Positions 32,839 to 41,920 are shown, counted from the first letter of the stretch. The stretch is DNA of 64,000 nucleotides from Candidatus Bathyarchaeota archaeon (GCA_013388905.1 JACAEI010000039.1:1-64000), one strand, 5' to 3'. The notes: a model not told the origin generated them from the sequence alone. Made by a program: numbers and translations.

Positions 32839-34368
32839 ATGCATAGTGATACTGTTAAAAACGCGTTGTTTTCGGTAACTGCAAATCCTTTACTTAAATC
32901 TTTAATTAGCCGTTTTGATAAGGAATGCCCCAAAGATGGAAATTTGCTTCTGAACTCTCTGAAAGAATTTTTGGGCGAGCCAGTTGCTCTATGCCCTACA
33001 TGTCAGCATACAAGCCGAAAAATAGCTAAACCCTTCTATGAGCTTGGAATCCGTTTTCTGCGCGTTGATAGAAATTTTATGCGCCACCAATTTGTTGGTT
33101 CTCCATACGGCGAAGCTTGGCTGAGAGGCTTCGGCTTAATGATGAAAGGCATAGAAAAATTTGGTGTGCGTGCACCTTTTACTCCTGCCGGACCTTTTGA
33201 GATTGTTTGGAATTTCACTTACCAATGTAATTTGAAATGCAAACATTGCTACGAAAATGCTGGCGACAAAAAACGCACAGAATTATCCACAGATGAAGCA
33301 AAACATGTGCTCGACATACTTTCAAAGCTAGCTGGGATAGGTCTCCCTGCCCTTTCTTTCAGTGGAGGCGAGCCTCTAGCTCGAAAAGATTTCTTTGAAC
33401 TTGCATCTTATGCGAAAAAACGCGTAGGCTACGTAAGCATAGCCTCTAATGGAACGCTTATCACAAGGGATAGTACAAAACGAATCAAAGATGCCAAAAT
33501 AGATTATGTGGAAATAAGTATTGATGGTGCGACACCGCAAGTTCACGACGATTTTCGATGCATCCCCGGTGCATTTGAAAGGGCTATGGCAGGCGTTAAA
33601 AACTGCGTTGAAGAAGGTGTTAATACATGTATTGCAACCGTTTTACACAAGAATAATCTCGCTGAACTTAATAAGCTGATTGCGTTGACAAAAGAGCTGA
33701 ATGTTCGATTTATGCATTTTAACTATATTCCAACTGGAAGAGCTAAGGCTTATGTTGAATTAGACTTGACGCCAGATGAAAGATTGCATGTACTTGAAAC
33801 AATTGGGAAAGAAATAATCAGTTTATATTTACAAGCAAAAGAACAGGAACAAGAACAAGGAAAATCAAGTGTCGTGGTTGACAAGTTTTTCAGCACATGC
33901 CCACAATATGCCAGCGTAACAAAGAAACTTTCGCAAAAAGCCGGCGAAAAATTCGTGGTCGAGGCTCATTATGCGGCGAAAAAAGGTGTGGAAATAATTG
34001 CGAATTTTCTTGGAGGGTGCGGCGCCGGACGCCTATATTGCTGCCTTGAACCGAATGGAGACGTGAAACCATGCGTTTTCTTCCCAACAAACAAAAACAC
34101 AGTTCTTGGCAACATATTGAAAGATGATTTTGAGGAAATATGGGATAATCATCCGTTTCTATGGAGGCTTCGCACAAGAGAAAAACTTGAAGATTATATC
34201 GTAGACAGAAAAAGAGTTGGCTGTGCAGATTGTCCTGACAAGTATATATGTGGTGGATGCCGGGCCAGAGCTTACAGCTATTTCGATGGAAATATAAGTG
34301 CGCCTGATATAGGCTGCATCCGCAATAAGCCCTTATGGGAAAAATTTTTCCTAGCTAAGAAGCATTGA
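32839..34368 (+). CDS. Radical SAM protein with SPASM domain
   Basis: The 509-residue protein has an N-terminal region with CPTCQ (residues 54-58) and the radical SAM motif CNLKCKHCYENAG near residue 132. SFSGGEPLARKDFF and EISIDGATPQVHDDFR follow. The Cys-rich C-terminal SPASM region (GCGAGRLYCCLEPNGDVKPC; GCADCPDKYICGGCRARAYS) would hold two extra 4Fe-4S clusters. Such enzymes modify peptides, proteins or tetrapyrroles; AhbC/AhbD-type heme enzymes and peptide maturases share this plan, and the sequence alone does not decide. A TATA-like ATATAAAAC lies near 32793, and GAGAGAC stands just before the ATG. Confidence 0.88.
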   Translation: MHSDTVKNALFSVTANPLLKSLISRFDKECPKDGNLLLNSLKEFLGEPVALCPTCQHTSRKIAKPFYELGIRFLRVDRNFMRHQFVGSPYGEAWLRGFGLMMKGIEKFGVRAPFTPAGPFEIVWNFTYQCNLKCKHCYENAGDKKRTELSTDEAKHVLDILSKLAGIGLPALSFSGGEPLARKDFFELASYAKKRVGYVSIASNGTLITRDSTKRIKDAKIDYVEISIDGATPQVHDDFRCIPGAFERAMAGVKNCVEEGVNTCIATVLHKNNLAELNKLIALTKELNVRFMHFNYIPTGRAKAYVELDLTPDERLHVLETIGKEIISLYLQAKEQEQEQGKSSVVVDKFFSTCPQYASVTKKLSQKAGEKFVVEAHYAAKKGVEIIANFLGGCGAGRLYCCLEPNGDVKPCVFFPTNKNTVLGNILKDDFEEIWDNHPFLWRLRTREKLEDYIVDRKRVGCADCPDKYICGGCRARAYSYFDGNISAPDIGCIRNKPLWEKFFLAKKH

Positions 34369-34378
34369 AGGTGAACCG

Positions 34379-34576
34379 TTATGCTCTTCCTTTTTCTTCT
34401 TTGCCAAAATATGCTGTCCATTTAAGTTTGCGAGAATCTCTTCCAAATTTTAGCGCGCTTTTTCTGCATTTACTTGAACAAAACCATAGGAGTGAGCCAT
34501 CATTTTTGACATACATCAAGCCTGTGCCTGCTGAGAATTCGTTACCGCAAAATGAACATTTTCTTGGTCTGGGCAC
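34379..34576 (-). CDS. rpl24e: 50S ribosomal protein L24e
   Basis: Zinc-binding ribosomal protein, 65 aa: [22 protein letters not shown] and [24 protein letters not shown] (in part) give the CxxC...CxxxC ribbon and the conserved R-K-L-K-W motif. GTG start at 34576. It is last in the L7Ae-S28e-L24e string and ends 10 nt from the SPASM gene end. Confidence 0.97.
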   Translation of the reverse strand: MPRPRKCSFCGNEFSAGTGLMYVKNDGSLLWFCSSKCRKSALKFGRDSRKLKWTAYFGKEEKGRA

Positions 34577-34603
34577 AAACTATCGCCTCTAGATGCTTTG
34601 GTT

Positions 34604-34840
34604 TTATCTGGTGATTTTTTTAGCTTCTCTTTCAGTTTCTCTAAGCATTAAGATATCTTGCACTCTTATTGGTCCTTTTACGTTGCGGGTTATGATTCGT
34701 CCTTTGTCCTTTCCTTCTAGAATACGCACTCTGACCTGTGCGATTTCGCCTGTTACACCTGTGCGCCCGATGACTTGTATCACTTCTGCTGGAGTGAGCT
34801 CTTCCTTTGAGGTGGCGACCTCTTTCTCTTCTTTGCTCAT
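34604..34840 (-). CDS. rps28e: 30S ribosomal protein S28e
   Basis: 78 aa with a charged N-terminal extension and the S28e core: [26 protein letters not shown] and the final [13 protein letters not shown]. Its start overlaps the L7Ae stop by one base, showing translational coupling. Confidence 0.97.
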   Translation of the reverse strand: MSKEEKEVATSKEELTPAEVIQVIGRTGVTGEIAQVRVRILEGKDKGRIITRNVKGPIRVQDILMLRETEREAKKITR

Positions 34841-35220
34841 TACTTTGCTCCTCTTTTCGCTTGCTCGATTCTTGTTATTATCTCTTTAATCAGTCCTGTG
34901 GCATCTCCTTCTTTTACTATGCAAACAGATGCGGCAGGAACCTCTATGCCTACGGCGTTACCTACTTTTTCTTTGCTTGGGACAAACAGATATGGGATTT
35001 TTCTTTCTTCGCATAGGAGTGGTAGATGAGCAACGACTTCTGGTGGGTCAACATCCTCGGCTATGATTACTAGTTTTGCTTGTGCTCTTTCAACAGCCTT
35101 TGTTGTTTCGTTTGTGCCTTTTCTAACGGTGCCTGTTTTTGAGGCTATTTGTAGGGCTTCATAGGCTGCATCTGCTAGCTCCTTCGTAACCTCAAATTTG
35201 ACGTAAAATGGTTTAGACAT
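34840..35220 (-). CDS. rpl7ae: Ribosomal protein L7Ae
   Basis: Kink-turn-binding protein shared by the 50S subunit, box C/D and H/ACA RNPs, and RNase P. The RNA-binding helix region [41 protein letters not shown] (in part) is highly conserved; 126 aa. It is divergent from gar1, another H/ACA component. I looked for a kink-turn in its short leader, which would suggest self-control, and saw none. Confidence 0.97.
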   Translation of the reverse strand: MSKPFYVKFEVTKELADAAYEALQIASKTGTVRKGTNETTKAVERAQAKLVIIAEDVDPPEVVAHLPLLCEERKIPYLFVPSKEKVGNAVGIEVPAASVCIVKEGDATGLIKEIITRIEQAKRGAK

Positions 35221-35260
35221 AAGCCTTCACCCTTTTGAAATGCACAGTCTTATCAACACT

Positions 35261-35340
35261 TCTTATTTATCAAGGTTTCGTCTAATTTTGGGCCACAAAC
35301 TGCCTTGTTTATCAATAAAAAGTAGAAAGGTTTAAATAAC
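35261..35340. promoter_or_regulatory. Divergent promoters for L7Ae operon and gar1-tfb
   Basis: A minus-strand TATA (GATAAATA, about 35264-35272) predicts L7Ae transcription from about 35243. A plus-strand TTTAAATAAC (35331-35340) predicts gar1 transcription from about 35361. About 58 nt separate the two boxes. Confidence 0.5.
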
Positions 35341-35387
35341 GTGTCACGTTTGAACCATTCTGCTTTTCGTGAGGGGAATTTAGGAAT

Positions 35388-35633
35388 TTGCAGAGATTAG
35401 GCCGAGTCCTCCATATTACTCCCAGCAAAAACATTATAATCAAAGTCGAAAACACTCCAAAGCTTGGTGAAACAGTTGTTGACGAAAATCTGAAATCCTT
35501 CGGGACAGTTTTTGATTTGTTTGGTCCTGTTTCAGCGCCTTACGTTGCAGTAAAACCCACGGTAAAAGAGCTCAGCATACTAGCAGACAAGGTTTTGTAT
35601 GTGCTCCCCTCAGCGAGGAGAAAGGAGAGGTAA
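35388..35633 (+). CDS. gar1: H/ACA RNP protein Gar1
   Basis: Subunit of the pseudouridylation guide RNP with Cbf5, Nop10 and L7Ae. The beta-barrel core is clear: [44 protein letters not shown] (in part) and [10 protein letters not shown] start at 35388, after an AGGGGAATTTAGGA leader. The tfb start is 4 nt after its stop, the usual archaeal gar1-tfb pair. Confidence 0.94.
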   Translation: MQRLGRVLHITPSKNIIIKVENTPKLGETVVDENLKSFGTVFDLFGPVSAPYVAVKPTVKELSILADKVLYVLPSARRKER

Positions 35634-35637
35634 AAAA

Positions 35638-36612
35638 GTGAGTGATGATGAAGAAGGACGTGAAGATCCAGACCCTTTGTTGCCAACGCAGCAGGTTGAA
35701 TCTGTAAAAGTTCATTCTTGCCCCGAATGCGGCAGCACACGGCTTATGCGAGATTACGAGTGCGCTGAAATAGTCTGCATGGACTGCGGTTATGTGGTAG
35801 CTGCAAAAATCGCTGATAGAGGACCTGAATGGCGCGCCTTCGATGATGAGCAAAGGGCAAAACGAACGAGGGTTGGTGCTCCATTAACTTATACTATTCA
35901 TGATAAAGGCTTATCAACTATGATTGATTGGCACGACCGAGACATTTATGGAAAAAGCCTTTCGCCTGGACAGAAGGCGCAGGTTTATCGTCTTAGAAAA
36001 TGGCAGCGTCGCATAAGAGTTTCAGACGCAACAGAACGCAACCTCGCATTTGCATTGTCCGAAATAACAAAAATTGCCAATAATCTAAATCTTCCTAAAA
36101 ACATACTCGAAACAGCATCTGTTATTTATCGAAAAGCCGTAAAAGAACGTCTTATACGCGGCAGATCAATTCAAGGCGTAACAGCCGCAGCAATCTACTT
36201 GGCGTGTAGAAAATGTGGACTAGCCAGAACATTGGAAGAAATCGCTCAAGCATCAAGCGTAAACAAGAAAGAAGTTGGACGCAGCTACCGTTTCCTAATC
36301 AAGGAGCTCGATTACTCCATACCACCTCTAAAACCAAGTCAGTATATTACAAAGTTTTCAAATCAGTTGACAATGCAAGGAAAAGTCGAGGAAATCGCCC
36401 ACAAAATCTTGGCTGCAGCAAAAGAATTAAAATTAACTTCTGGTCGTGGGCCCACCGGGATCGCTGCAGCTGCAAGCTATATAGCTTCAGTGTTAACCGG
36501 GGAAAGAAAAACACAAAGAGAAATAGCTGAAATAGCACAAGTAACTGAAGTAACAATTAGAAATCGTTACAAAGAACTTGTTGAACGGCTAATGTTCCAG
36601 ATAGCCATTTAA
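35638..36612 (+). CDS. tfb: Transcription initiation factor TFB
   Basis: Recruits RNA polymerase to TBP-bound promoters. An N-terminal zinc ribbon ([24 protein letters not shown] in part) is followed by the B-reader/linker ([21 protein letters not shown]) and two cyclin folds ([58 protein letters not shown]). I use the GTG at 35638, 7 nt after AAAGGAGAGG, giving 324 aa; the frame runs further into gar1 but without a ribosome site. Confidence 0.97.
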   Translation: MSDDEEGREDPDPLLPTQQVESVKVHSCPECGSTRLMRDYECAEIVCMDCGYVVAAKIADRGPEWRAFDDEQRAKRTRVGAPLTYTIHDKGLSTMIDWHDRDIYGKSLSPGQKAQVYRLRKWQRRIRVSDATERNLAFALSEITKIANNLNLPKNILETASVIYRKAVKERLIRGRSIQGVTAAAIYLACRKCGLARTLEEIAQASSVNKKEVGRSYRFLIKELDYSIPPLKPSQYITKFSNQLTMQGKVEEIAHKILAAAKELKLTSGRGPTGIAAAASYIASVLTGERKTQREIAEIAQVTEVTIRNRYKELVERLMFQIAI

Positions 36613-36643
36613 CCTCTCTTTTTCTAAATCTGCGGGCTTGGTT

Positions 36644-36946
36644 CTAAAGCATTTCTTCTTGACAGTTCTTGCATTCTTCGAAATCTTCCTTTTCGCTTTC
36701 TTCCGTCAAGGATGACGTGACCTCAATAAGCTCCTGGAAAAGTTTTTTGGGAATCTTGTCTCTTAATGCTTTAACTTCTATTTTTAACTCGTTAACCTCA
36801 TTTTCCAAATTCTTTGCCTTCTCATTTAACGCCACAACTTCCCTCAATTGTGCTATTTCCTCAAGAAGCATAGCCTTCTCTTTTTCTAACGCTCTAATTT
36901 TTTCTTCTAATCGATTTTTTAATCCAATAACTTGCGTAAATTTCAC
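36644..36946 (-). CDS. Coiled-coil protein with C-terminal CxxC
   Basis: About 100 residues, almost wholly a heptad coiled coil (RLEEKIRALEKEKAMLLEEI; NEKAKNLENEVNELKIEVKA), followed by an acidic tail with CKNCQ. It starts at GTG 36946. No named family. It is divergent from another coiled-coil protein with paired cysteines across 112 nt, which suggests paired function. Confidence 0.6.
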   Translation of the reverse strand: MKFTQVIGLKNRLEEKIRALEKEKAMLLEEIAQLREVVALNEKAKNLENEVNELKIEVKALRDKIPKKLFQELIEVTSSLTEESEKEDFEECKNCQEEML

Positions 36947-37058
36947 CTAACATTTCTATATTTTTACATGTTTGCGCTTAATAATTTGTTCTAAACCATT
37001 TTTCACCATTGCAAAACACATTTTAGGTTCTTGAAGGAATGTATAAACGGGGCTAGGC

Positions 37059-37499
37059 TTGGTTAGATGTCCAAAATGTAGGGCTGAGGTAACTGCTCCG
37101 ATTAAATCGTGGCCTGTTCTTGCCCGCAAATCGCTTCAAAAAGACGAAAAATCCAAGATGATTATGGGAATATTCGAATGCCTAAACTGTAAAACCAGGT
37201 TCAGAGCTACTCTGGAATCTGAGACAAAAATTGAAGAAGTAGCAAGCATTAAAAATATGGTCGAAAGAATTAAAGGCATTAAGGAAGAGCTCATGCAGAC
37301 GCTGAAAAATCTCCGTGAAAAGATGAAGACTTTGGAAACTGAACGCGCAAACCTCATGAGTGAAATTGAAAAACTAAAACAGATTGCAGAATCGCGAGTC
37401 AGTGCCCTAGAAAGGGAAATAAGTGTGTTACGAGAGGAAGTAAATTCGCTGAGAGGCATTCTTGGCTATATTGAAGAGCCAGAAAAAATAGCTAAATAA
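37059..37499 (+). CDS. Zinc-ribbon coiled-coil protein
   Basis: An N-terminal zinc ribbon (RCPKCRAEVTAP and ECLNCKTRFRA) is followed by a long coiled coil from about residue 55 (ELMQTLKNLREKMKTLETER; SRVSALEREISVLREEVNSL). TTG start at 37059. 146 aa. The plan is common in archaea with no known role. Possible pairing with the divergent coiled-coil gene is an inference from position and composition. Confidence 0.7.
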   Translation: MVRCPKCRAEVTAPIKSWPVLARKSLQKDEKSKMIMGIFECLNCKTRFRATLESETKIEEVASIKNMVERIKGIKEELMQTLKNLREKMKTLETERANLMSEIEKLKQIAESRVSALEREISVLREEVNSLRGILGYIEEPEKIAK

Positions 37500-37512
37500 C
37501 CGTGTTTTTAAA

Positions 37513-37911
37513 CTATTTTAAGTATTGCTTATAGTACTCTTGAGCCTTAGCTACAGCTTTCTCCGGATTTTTTATGATCGAGTATTTCATGTCTGGCTGA
37601 AGTTTTTCACATTTGCTAAAATATTCAACAACTTTTTTCACGTTTCCTTCGTAGATCGCTAAGCCTCCAGCAATTTCATACATTGCTTTGGCTCTTACTA
37701 GATCATTTTCCTTCTCAAATTTTTCTGCGTTTTCAACAGCTTCTTTCATTGAAGTATCAATTTTTCTGGGGTCAAGAAACATTGTATGCCTCAGTGCCTC
37801 GAGGTTTTCTTCATCATCTCCCAAAAACTTTTCAAGTTCTGTCACAATATTGGAAGTTTCTACAGTGAATTTTTTCTCCTCTTTTTTTCTAAATCTGTCC
37901 AATATGCCCAT
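37513..37911 (-). CDS. Hypothetical helical (TPR-like) protein
   Basis: 132 residues from ATG 37911, which follows a strong AAAGGAGAGG; the frame continues upstream to 37965 without a ribosome site. It begins MGILDRFRKKEEKKF. Helical pairs (MKEAVENAEKFEKENDLVRA, KAMYEIAGGLAIYEGNVKKV) look like TPR units. No named family; perhaps a protein-binding scaffold. It converges on the zinc-ribbon coiled-coil gene with a 13-nt gap. Confidence 0.65.
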   Translation of the reverse strand: MGILDRFRKKEEKKFTVETSNIVTELEKFLGDDEENLEALRHTMFLDPRKIDTSMKEAVENAEKFEKENDLVRAKAMYEIAGGLAIYEGNVKKVVEYFSKCEKLQPDMKYSIIKNPEKAVAKAQEYYKQYLK

Positions 37912-38005
37912 ACTTAGCCTCTCCTTTGCCAGCTTTTCTACACTTTGAAGATTTGAGATTATCATAAGTAGCAGTTAATTTTAAAGGTTTGTCCTTCTAT
38001 TATGT

Positions 38006-38626
38006 ATGTCTATGCCATATAAATTCACATTTGATCTTTCAAAGGTTTCCCGATTCTTTTTCACTGAGATAGCTAGAATTGGGTATCAAAAAGGTTTACA
38101 TAAAAAGGCTGGTAGAACTGCTCAGAAGATGATAAAACAATTTAAGCTTCAAGAGGCAACGGGGCTTAACGTCTCTGACGCTGTGCTTCTTCTGCAAGAC
38201 CTTATAGAATTACAAGCTAGAAACCTTTTGGAAAGAGAAAAATTTGTGCAAACAAGAAAAAGAGCGTTGTTTCTGCCGCATTGCTCCAGAAAATACATGG
38301 ATAGCCGCTGCAAAGCAATTTTCGATTCAAACATACCATCTTACATTTGTGCGCATTGCAGTCCAGACTGTTCAGTTAATAGAGCCGTATCTGTTGCTGA
38401 GAAAAAGGGTTACGATGTTTACATCTTGCCAGGGGGGTCTTGTGTTCCAAAAATCTTGAAAACTAGACAGTATGAGGGCGTTGTTGGAGTAGCATGTGGT
38501 GAGGAGATAAGGATAAGCGGAGAAACATTGAAAGAGTTAGGCGTTGCAGGGCAAGCAGTTCCATTAATAAAAAATGGTTGTGCTAACACAGCTTTTAACG
38601 TGGAAACCTTGCTTAAGACTCTCTAA
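38006..38626 (+). CDS. DUF116 family protein
   Basis: A Cys-rich protein of the DUF116 family: LFLPHCSRKYMDSRCKAIFD, ICAHCSPDCSVNRAVSVAEKKGYDVYILPGGSCVPKIL (in part), GVACGEEI and KNGCANT. The cysteines could bind an Fe-S cluster. Function unknown. The N-terminal 100 residues are helical. Start is ATG 38006 or 38012. It converges on the L40e gene, 18 nt away. Confidence 0.88.
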   Translation: MSMPYKFTFDLSKVSRFFFTEIARIGYQKGLHKKAGRTAQKMIKQFKLQEATGLNVSDAVLLLQDLIELQARNLLEREKFVQTRKRALFLPHCSRKYMDSRCKAIFDSNIPSYICAHCSPDCSVNRAVSVAEKKGYDVYILPGGSCVPKILKTRQYEGVVGVACGEEIRISGETLKELGVAGQAVPLIKNGCANTAFNVETLLKTL

Positions 38627-38644
38627 TAAAATGGTGAAATTTTT

Positions 38645-38806
38645 TTACTTTACTAGTTCTCTTTTCTTCCAACGTAAGCTTTTGCTTCGACATTTCCTGC
38701 ATTTAGTCGCTGTTGCAGCGTTTCTGGCGCCGCATTCTCTGCAGATTTTCATGTAAAGCCTATGTTTCTGAGCTAAGGTTTTTTTGAATGGGTCCATGAT
38801 TGGCAT
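38645..38806 (-). CDS. rpl40e: 50S ribosomal protein L40e
   Basis: A 53-residue protein starting MPIMDPFKKTLAQKHRLYMK with a four-Cys zinc ribbon (ICRECGARNAATATKCRKCRS) and basic end (KSLRWKKRELVK), matching archaeal L40e. GAGG lies about 8 nt before the ATG. It is 85 nt after the sucD stop on the same strand. Easy to miss because of its length. Confidence 0.95.
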   Translation of the reverse strand: MPIMDPFKKTLAQKHRLYMKICRECGARNAATATKCRKCRSKSLRWKKRELVK

Positions 38807-38891
38807 ATAAACAACCTCTTTTTAATGGTTAGAAAGGTGAGATACTCTTCCAGAACATATACTTTTTGTCTTGTTTTCACACATGCCGTTT

Positions 38892-39764
38892 CTAAATAGC
38901 AAGTTTGGCTAGTAATTCTGCCACGTCACCTGGCTTTTCAGCTACTTTTACTCCAGCGCTTTGGAATTTTTCAATTTTGCTTTCCGCCGTTCCCGCTTTG
39001 CCCATTATTATCGCGCCTGCGTGTCCCATGCGTTTGCCTGGTGGAGCAGAACGTCCAGCGATGAAGGCTATGACTGGTTTGGGATACTTCTCTCTCATGA
39101 TATATTCGGCTGCTAATTCTTCGAGGTTGCCGCCGATTTCTCCTATCAATACCACTGCTTTCGTCTGTGTGTCCTTTTCAAACATTTTAAGTGTATCTAT
39201 AAAGTTTAAGCCTGTTATTGGGTCTCCTCCCAAGCCGAGGCATGTGGATTGCCCTAGGTTTTTTCTCGTTAGACTCGCGGCAATCTCGTAGGTTAGGGTT
39301 CCGCTTCTTGAAACAATGCCTATACTGCCAAATTTGAAGATGTGGGCAGGCATTATCCCAAGTTTGCTTTTTTCAGGAGTTATTATACCCGGCGTGTTTG
39401 GTCCAATAATTGTTGCACCAACTTTTTTTGCATGTGCCATTACGTTGACAGCATCTTTTATTGGAATATGCTCTGTTATTATCACGATAGTTTTTATTCC
39501 ATTTTCTAATGCTTCAAGGGCTGCATCTGCAGCGAAAGGCGCTGGCACAAAAATTATTGAGGCGTTTGCTGAATGTTTTTCTTGGGCTTCCTCAACTGTA
39601 TCATAAACTGGAAGGTCGTAAATTTTGGTTCCGCCTTTTCCAGGCGTTACACCAGCAACTATTTTTGTTCCATATTCTAGCATGAGTTTGGTATGAAAAC
39701 TTCCTTGGGCTCCAGTTATGCCTTGCACAATTGCTCGTGTTTTTTCGTCTATTATTACTACCAA
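38892..39764 (-). CDS. sucD: Succinyl-CoA ligase alpha subunit
   Basis: Interconverts succinyl-CoA and succinate with NTP, with SucC. N-terminal CoA-binding Rossmann (VQGITGAQGSFHTKLMLEYG, VAGVTPGKGG) and the phosphohistidine loop GHAGAIIMG are present, plus GPNTPGIITPEKSKLGIMP and GLGGDPITG. 290 aa is normal. It starts 2 nt after sucC ends. It may work with the korABC enzyme at 56-58 kb on the succinyl-CoA step. Confidence 0.97.
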   Translation of the reverse strand: MVVIIDEKTRAIVQGITGAQGSFHTKLMLEYGTKIVAGVTPGKGGTKIYDLPVYDTVEEAQEKHSANASIIFVPAPFAADAALEALENGIKTIVIITEHIPIKDAVNVMAHAKKVGATIIGPNTPGIITPEKSKLGIMPAHIFKFGSIGIVSRSGTLTYEIAASLTRKNLGQSTCLGLGGDPITGLNFIDTLKMFEKDTQTKAVVLIGEIGGNLEELAAEYIMREKYPKPVIAFIAGRSAPPGKRMGHAGAIIMGKAGTAESKIEKFQSAGVKVAEKPGDVAELLAKLAI

Positions 39765-39766
39765 TT

Positions 39767-40915
39767 CTATTTTCCTCCATACTTGGAAATTTCCACAACG
39801 CGCTGGGCTGCTTCTTCCATGCTTTCTAAAACATGTATGTGGGCTTCTGTAAGTATTCGTTTTCCCTCTTCTTCGTTTGTGCCCACAAGTCTAATAACCA
39901 TTGGTTTTGTCGTTCCTACTTTGGCTTTTGCTTCCAAGATTCCACGGGCAACTTCGTCGCAACGAGTTATTCCACCTAAAATGTTTACGAATAATGCTTT
40001 AACCTTAGGGTCTGAAAGCACTATTTTTAGGGCAGTGGCTATTTTTTCTGCAGGTGCTCCTCCACCTATGTCCAAAAAGTTTGCTGGTTTTCCACCATAA
40101 TATTGAATCGTGTCAAGTGTTGCCATTACGAGACCTGCGCCGTTGCCTATTACGCCTATGTTGCCATCTAATTTGACGTAAGCTAAATCATTTTTCATGG
40201 CTTCTGCTTCTTGTGGAGTGAGCTCGCTTTCGCCTTCCAAAAGTCTATTCTTATATTCTTGATGACGGAATAACGCATTATCGTCCACTATTATGCGGGC
40301 ATCTGCAGCAACAAATTTTCCATCAGTAGTCTCTACTAACGGATTCATCTCAATTAATTCTGCGTCGTAATCCATACCAGCACGATATAATCCTTCAAAA
40401 ATTCTTTCCAGTTCAGAGAGCTGATTTCCTGCATAACCCATTTTTCTTGCGATTTGGCGGGCATGGAAAGAATGGAAGCCGCTATGTGGATTTATTAGAA
40501 ATCTAATTATTTTTTCTGGAGTTTTTGAAGCGATTTCCTCTATCTCCATTCCACCGACTGTAGAAGCAATTACAATGTAGCTCTGATTGAATCTATCTGT
40601 TGTTATGCCGAAATAAAGCTCCTTTTTTATCTGTATTTTTTCTTCAATCCATACGCTTTTGACCGCTATTCCCTTTATCTGCGTTTTTAACAGTTTTTCT
40701 GCAGCCTTTTCCGCTTCGGCGGTCGAATTGGCGAATAATATTCCACCGGCTTTTCCTCTTCCAGCGACAAGCACCTGTGCTTTGATGGCGAGTGGTGGTT
40801 TTAGTTTGGTTGTTAATTCGCGGGTTTGATTTAGGTTTGTTGCCAGCCCGCCATTAGGTGTCGGTATTTTGTATTTTGTGAGTATGTTTTTTGCTTCGTA
40901 TTCAAAGAGTTTCAT
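39767..40915 (-). CDS. sucC: Succinyl-CoA ligase beta subunit
   Basis: ATP-grasp subunit. It shows KLFEYEAKNILTKYKIPTP, IKAQVLVAGRGKAGGI, IEMNPLVETTDGKFVAADAR, GNGAGLVMATLDTI and FLDIGGGAPAEK, as the family does. 382 aa. The gene follows the Lrp-like regulator by 13 nt and runs into sucD. Confidence 0.97.
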   Translation of the reverse strand: MKLFEYEAKNILTKYKIPTPNGGLATNLNQTRELTTKLKPPLAIKAQVLVAGRGKAGGILFANSTAEAEKAAEKLLKTQIKGIAVKSVWIEEKIQIKKELYFGITTDRFNQSYIVIASTVGGMEIEEIASKTPEKIIRFLINPHSGFHSFHARQIARKMGYAGNQLSELERIFEGLYRAGMDYDAELIEMNPLVETTDGKFVAADARIIVDDNALFRHQEYKNRLLEGESELTPQEAEAMKNDLAYVKLDGNIGVIGNGAGLVMATLDTIQYYGGKPANFLDIGGGAPAEKIATALKIVLSDPKVKALFVNILGGITRCDEVARGILEAKAKVGTTKPMVIRLVGTNEEEGKRILTEAHIHVLESMEEAAQRVVEISKYGGK

Positions 40916-40928
40916 ATGGGTTTCTCCT

Positions 40929-41390
40929 TTACTTTATGGTTCCTATTGTTACGTAGGATTTTGTGTCTTGTATGCCGTCAATGGAAGATAACTTTTTTAG
41001 TACTTCGTCTAGTTTTTCTCTTTCAACTATTAAAACTGCATCCACATCGCCGGTGATTCTGAAGGCTCTTTGGGCTGTTAACTCCTTGACTTTTTCATAG
41101 GCGTAGGTTCTCTTGTGGGGCGATACCTTAATGAATATAAATGTTGGAGCTGAGGATATGCCAAGCATATTCAGCCCCTTTTCGGTTACGTCTATGAAGC
41201 CCCTGCCAGTGCGTATGTATTTTAAGTCTCTAAGTTTTCTGAGATGAACGTTCAATGCTTGTCTGCTTATGCCTAGTTGTTTTGCCAATTCATCTTGTTT
41301 TACAATGAGCGTGTACGTGTTTATGTATTTGCCTTTTTCATAAAGCATTCTTAGTAGTTGTACTGAACGTCTTGTGGGTGCTTCTTCCAA
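40929..41390 (-). CDS. Lrp/AsnC-like regulator linked to sucCD
   Basis: Residues 1-75 hold a winged helix (DELAKQLGISRQALNVHLRKLRDL). The C-terminal half (TFIFIKVSPHKRTYAYEKVK, FRITGDVDAVLIVEREKLDE) resembles the ligand-binding RAM domain of the Lrp/AsnC group. First gene of a likely regulator-sucC-sucD transcript, so local control of the pathway is plausible. The effector is unknown. It is divergent from alba. Confidence 0.82.
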   Translation of the reverse strand: MEEAPTRRSVQLLRMLYEKGKYINTYTLIVKQDELAKQLGISRQALNVHLRKLRDLKYIRTGRGFIDVTEKGLNMLGISSAPTFIFIKVSPHKRTYAYEKVKELTAQRAFRITGDVDAVLIVEREKLDEVLKKLSSIDGIQDTKSYVTIGTIK

Positions 41391-41540
41391 TTCCGTTTTC
41401 CTCTCTCTCTTGTTTTTTGTTAAGTTTAAGCTTTACATTGGTAAGCGTTATTTAAATGTTTAGCAAAGGCAAAAATAATGTAGCGTCTAAATTTCTGCAT
41501 GAAAATTTATTAAATAGAAGTATAGACCGCAATGTATTTA

Positions 41541-41552
41541 TTTATCGATAAA
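41541..41552. promoter_or_regulatory. 12-bp perfect palindrome before alba
   Basis: TTTATCGATAAA lies 52 nt upstream of the alba start. It may be a protein-binding site or a TATA-like element; a similar TTTATCAATAAA lies near 35319 before gar1. Weak evidence only. Confidence 0.3.
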
Positions 41553-41603
41553 AATGGTTATCGAGCCATAGAAAAATGAAAACTAGGAGTGAGGCGGTAT
41601 ACG

Positions 41604-41882
41604 ATGTCTGAAAGCAATTCAGTGATGATCGGAAATAAGCCAGTAATGAACTATGTACTGGCTTGCATAACACTCTTTCATGGCGGAGCAAAAGAAGTAA
41701 ACGTTAAGGCAAGAGGGAGATCGATAAGTCGGGCAATTGATGTAGTTGAGGTTGTCAGACGCCGATTCCTACCAGATGTAAAAATTAAGAAAGTCGGCAT
41801 TGGAACGGAGCAGATGGCCCCCAGACAAGAAGGTGGCTCGCCCGCAAACGTTAGCACCATTGAAATAACGCTTGAACGATAA
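41604..41882 (+). CDS. albA: DNA/RNA-binding protein Alba
   Basis: Chromatin protein of 92 aa. [42 protein letters not shown] and [21 protein letters not shown] match Alba; the acetylatable Lys region is present as [12 protein letters not shown] 41604 has GAGGCGG 6 nt upstream; the frame opens 15 nt earlier at GTG but that would overlap the ribosome site. Confidence 0.97.
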   Translation: MSESNSVMIGNKPVMNYVLACITLFHGGAKEVNVKARGRSISRAIDVVEVVRRRFLPDVKIKKVGIGTEQMAPRQEGGSPANVSTIEITLER

Positions 41883-41920
41883 ACATTTGCAGTTTCGCGT
41901 AGAATGTGCAAAGCTCTGCC

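Noticed and set aside
35221-35245. Kink-turn in the L7Ae leader for self-regulation
   Set aside because: The predicted leader is short and lacks the GA/AG pairs flanking an asymmetric loop.
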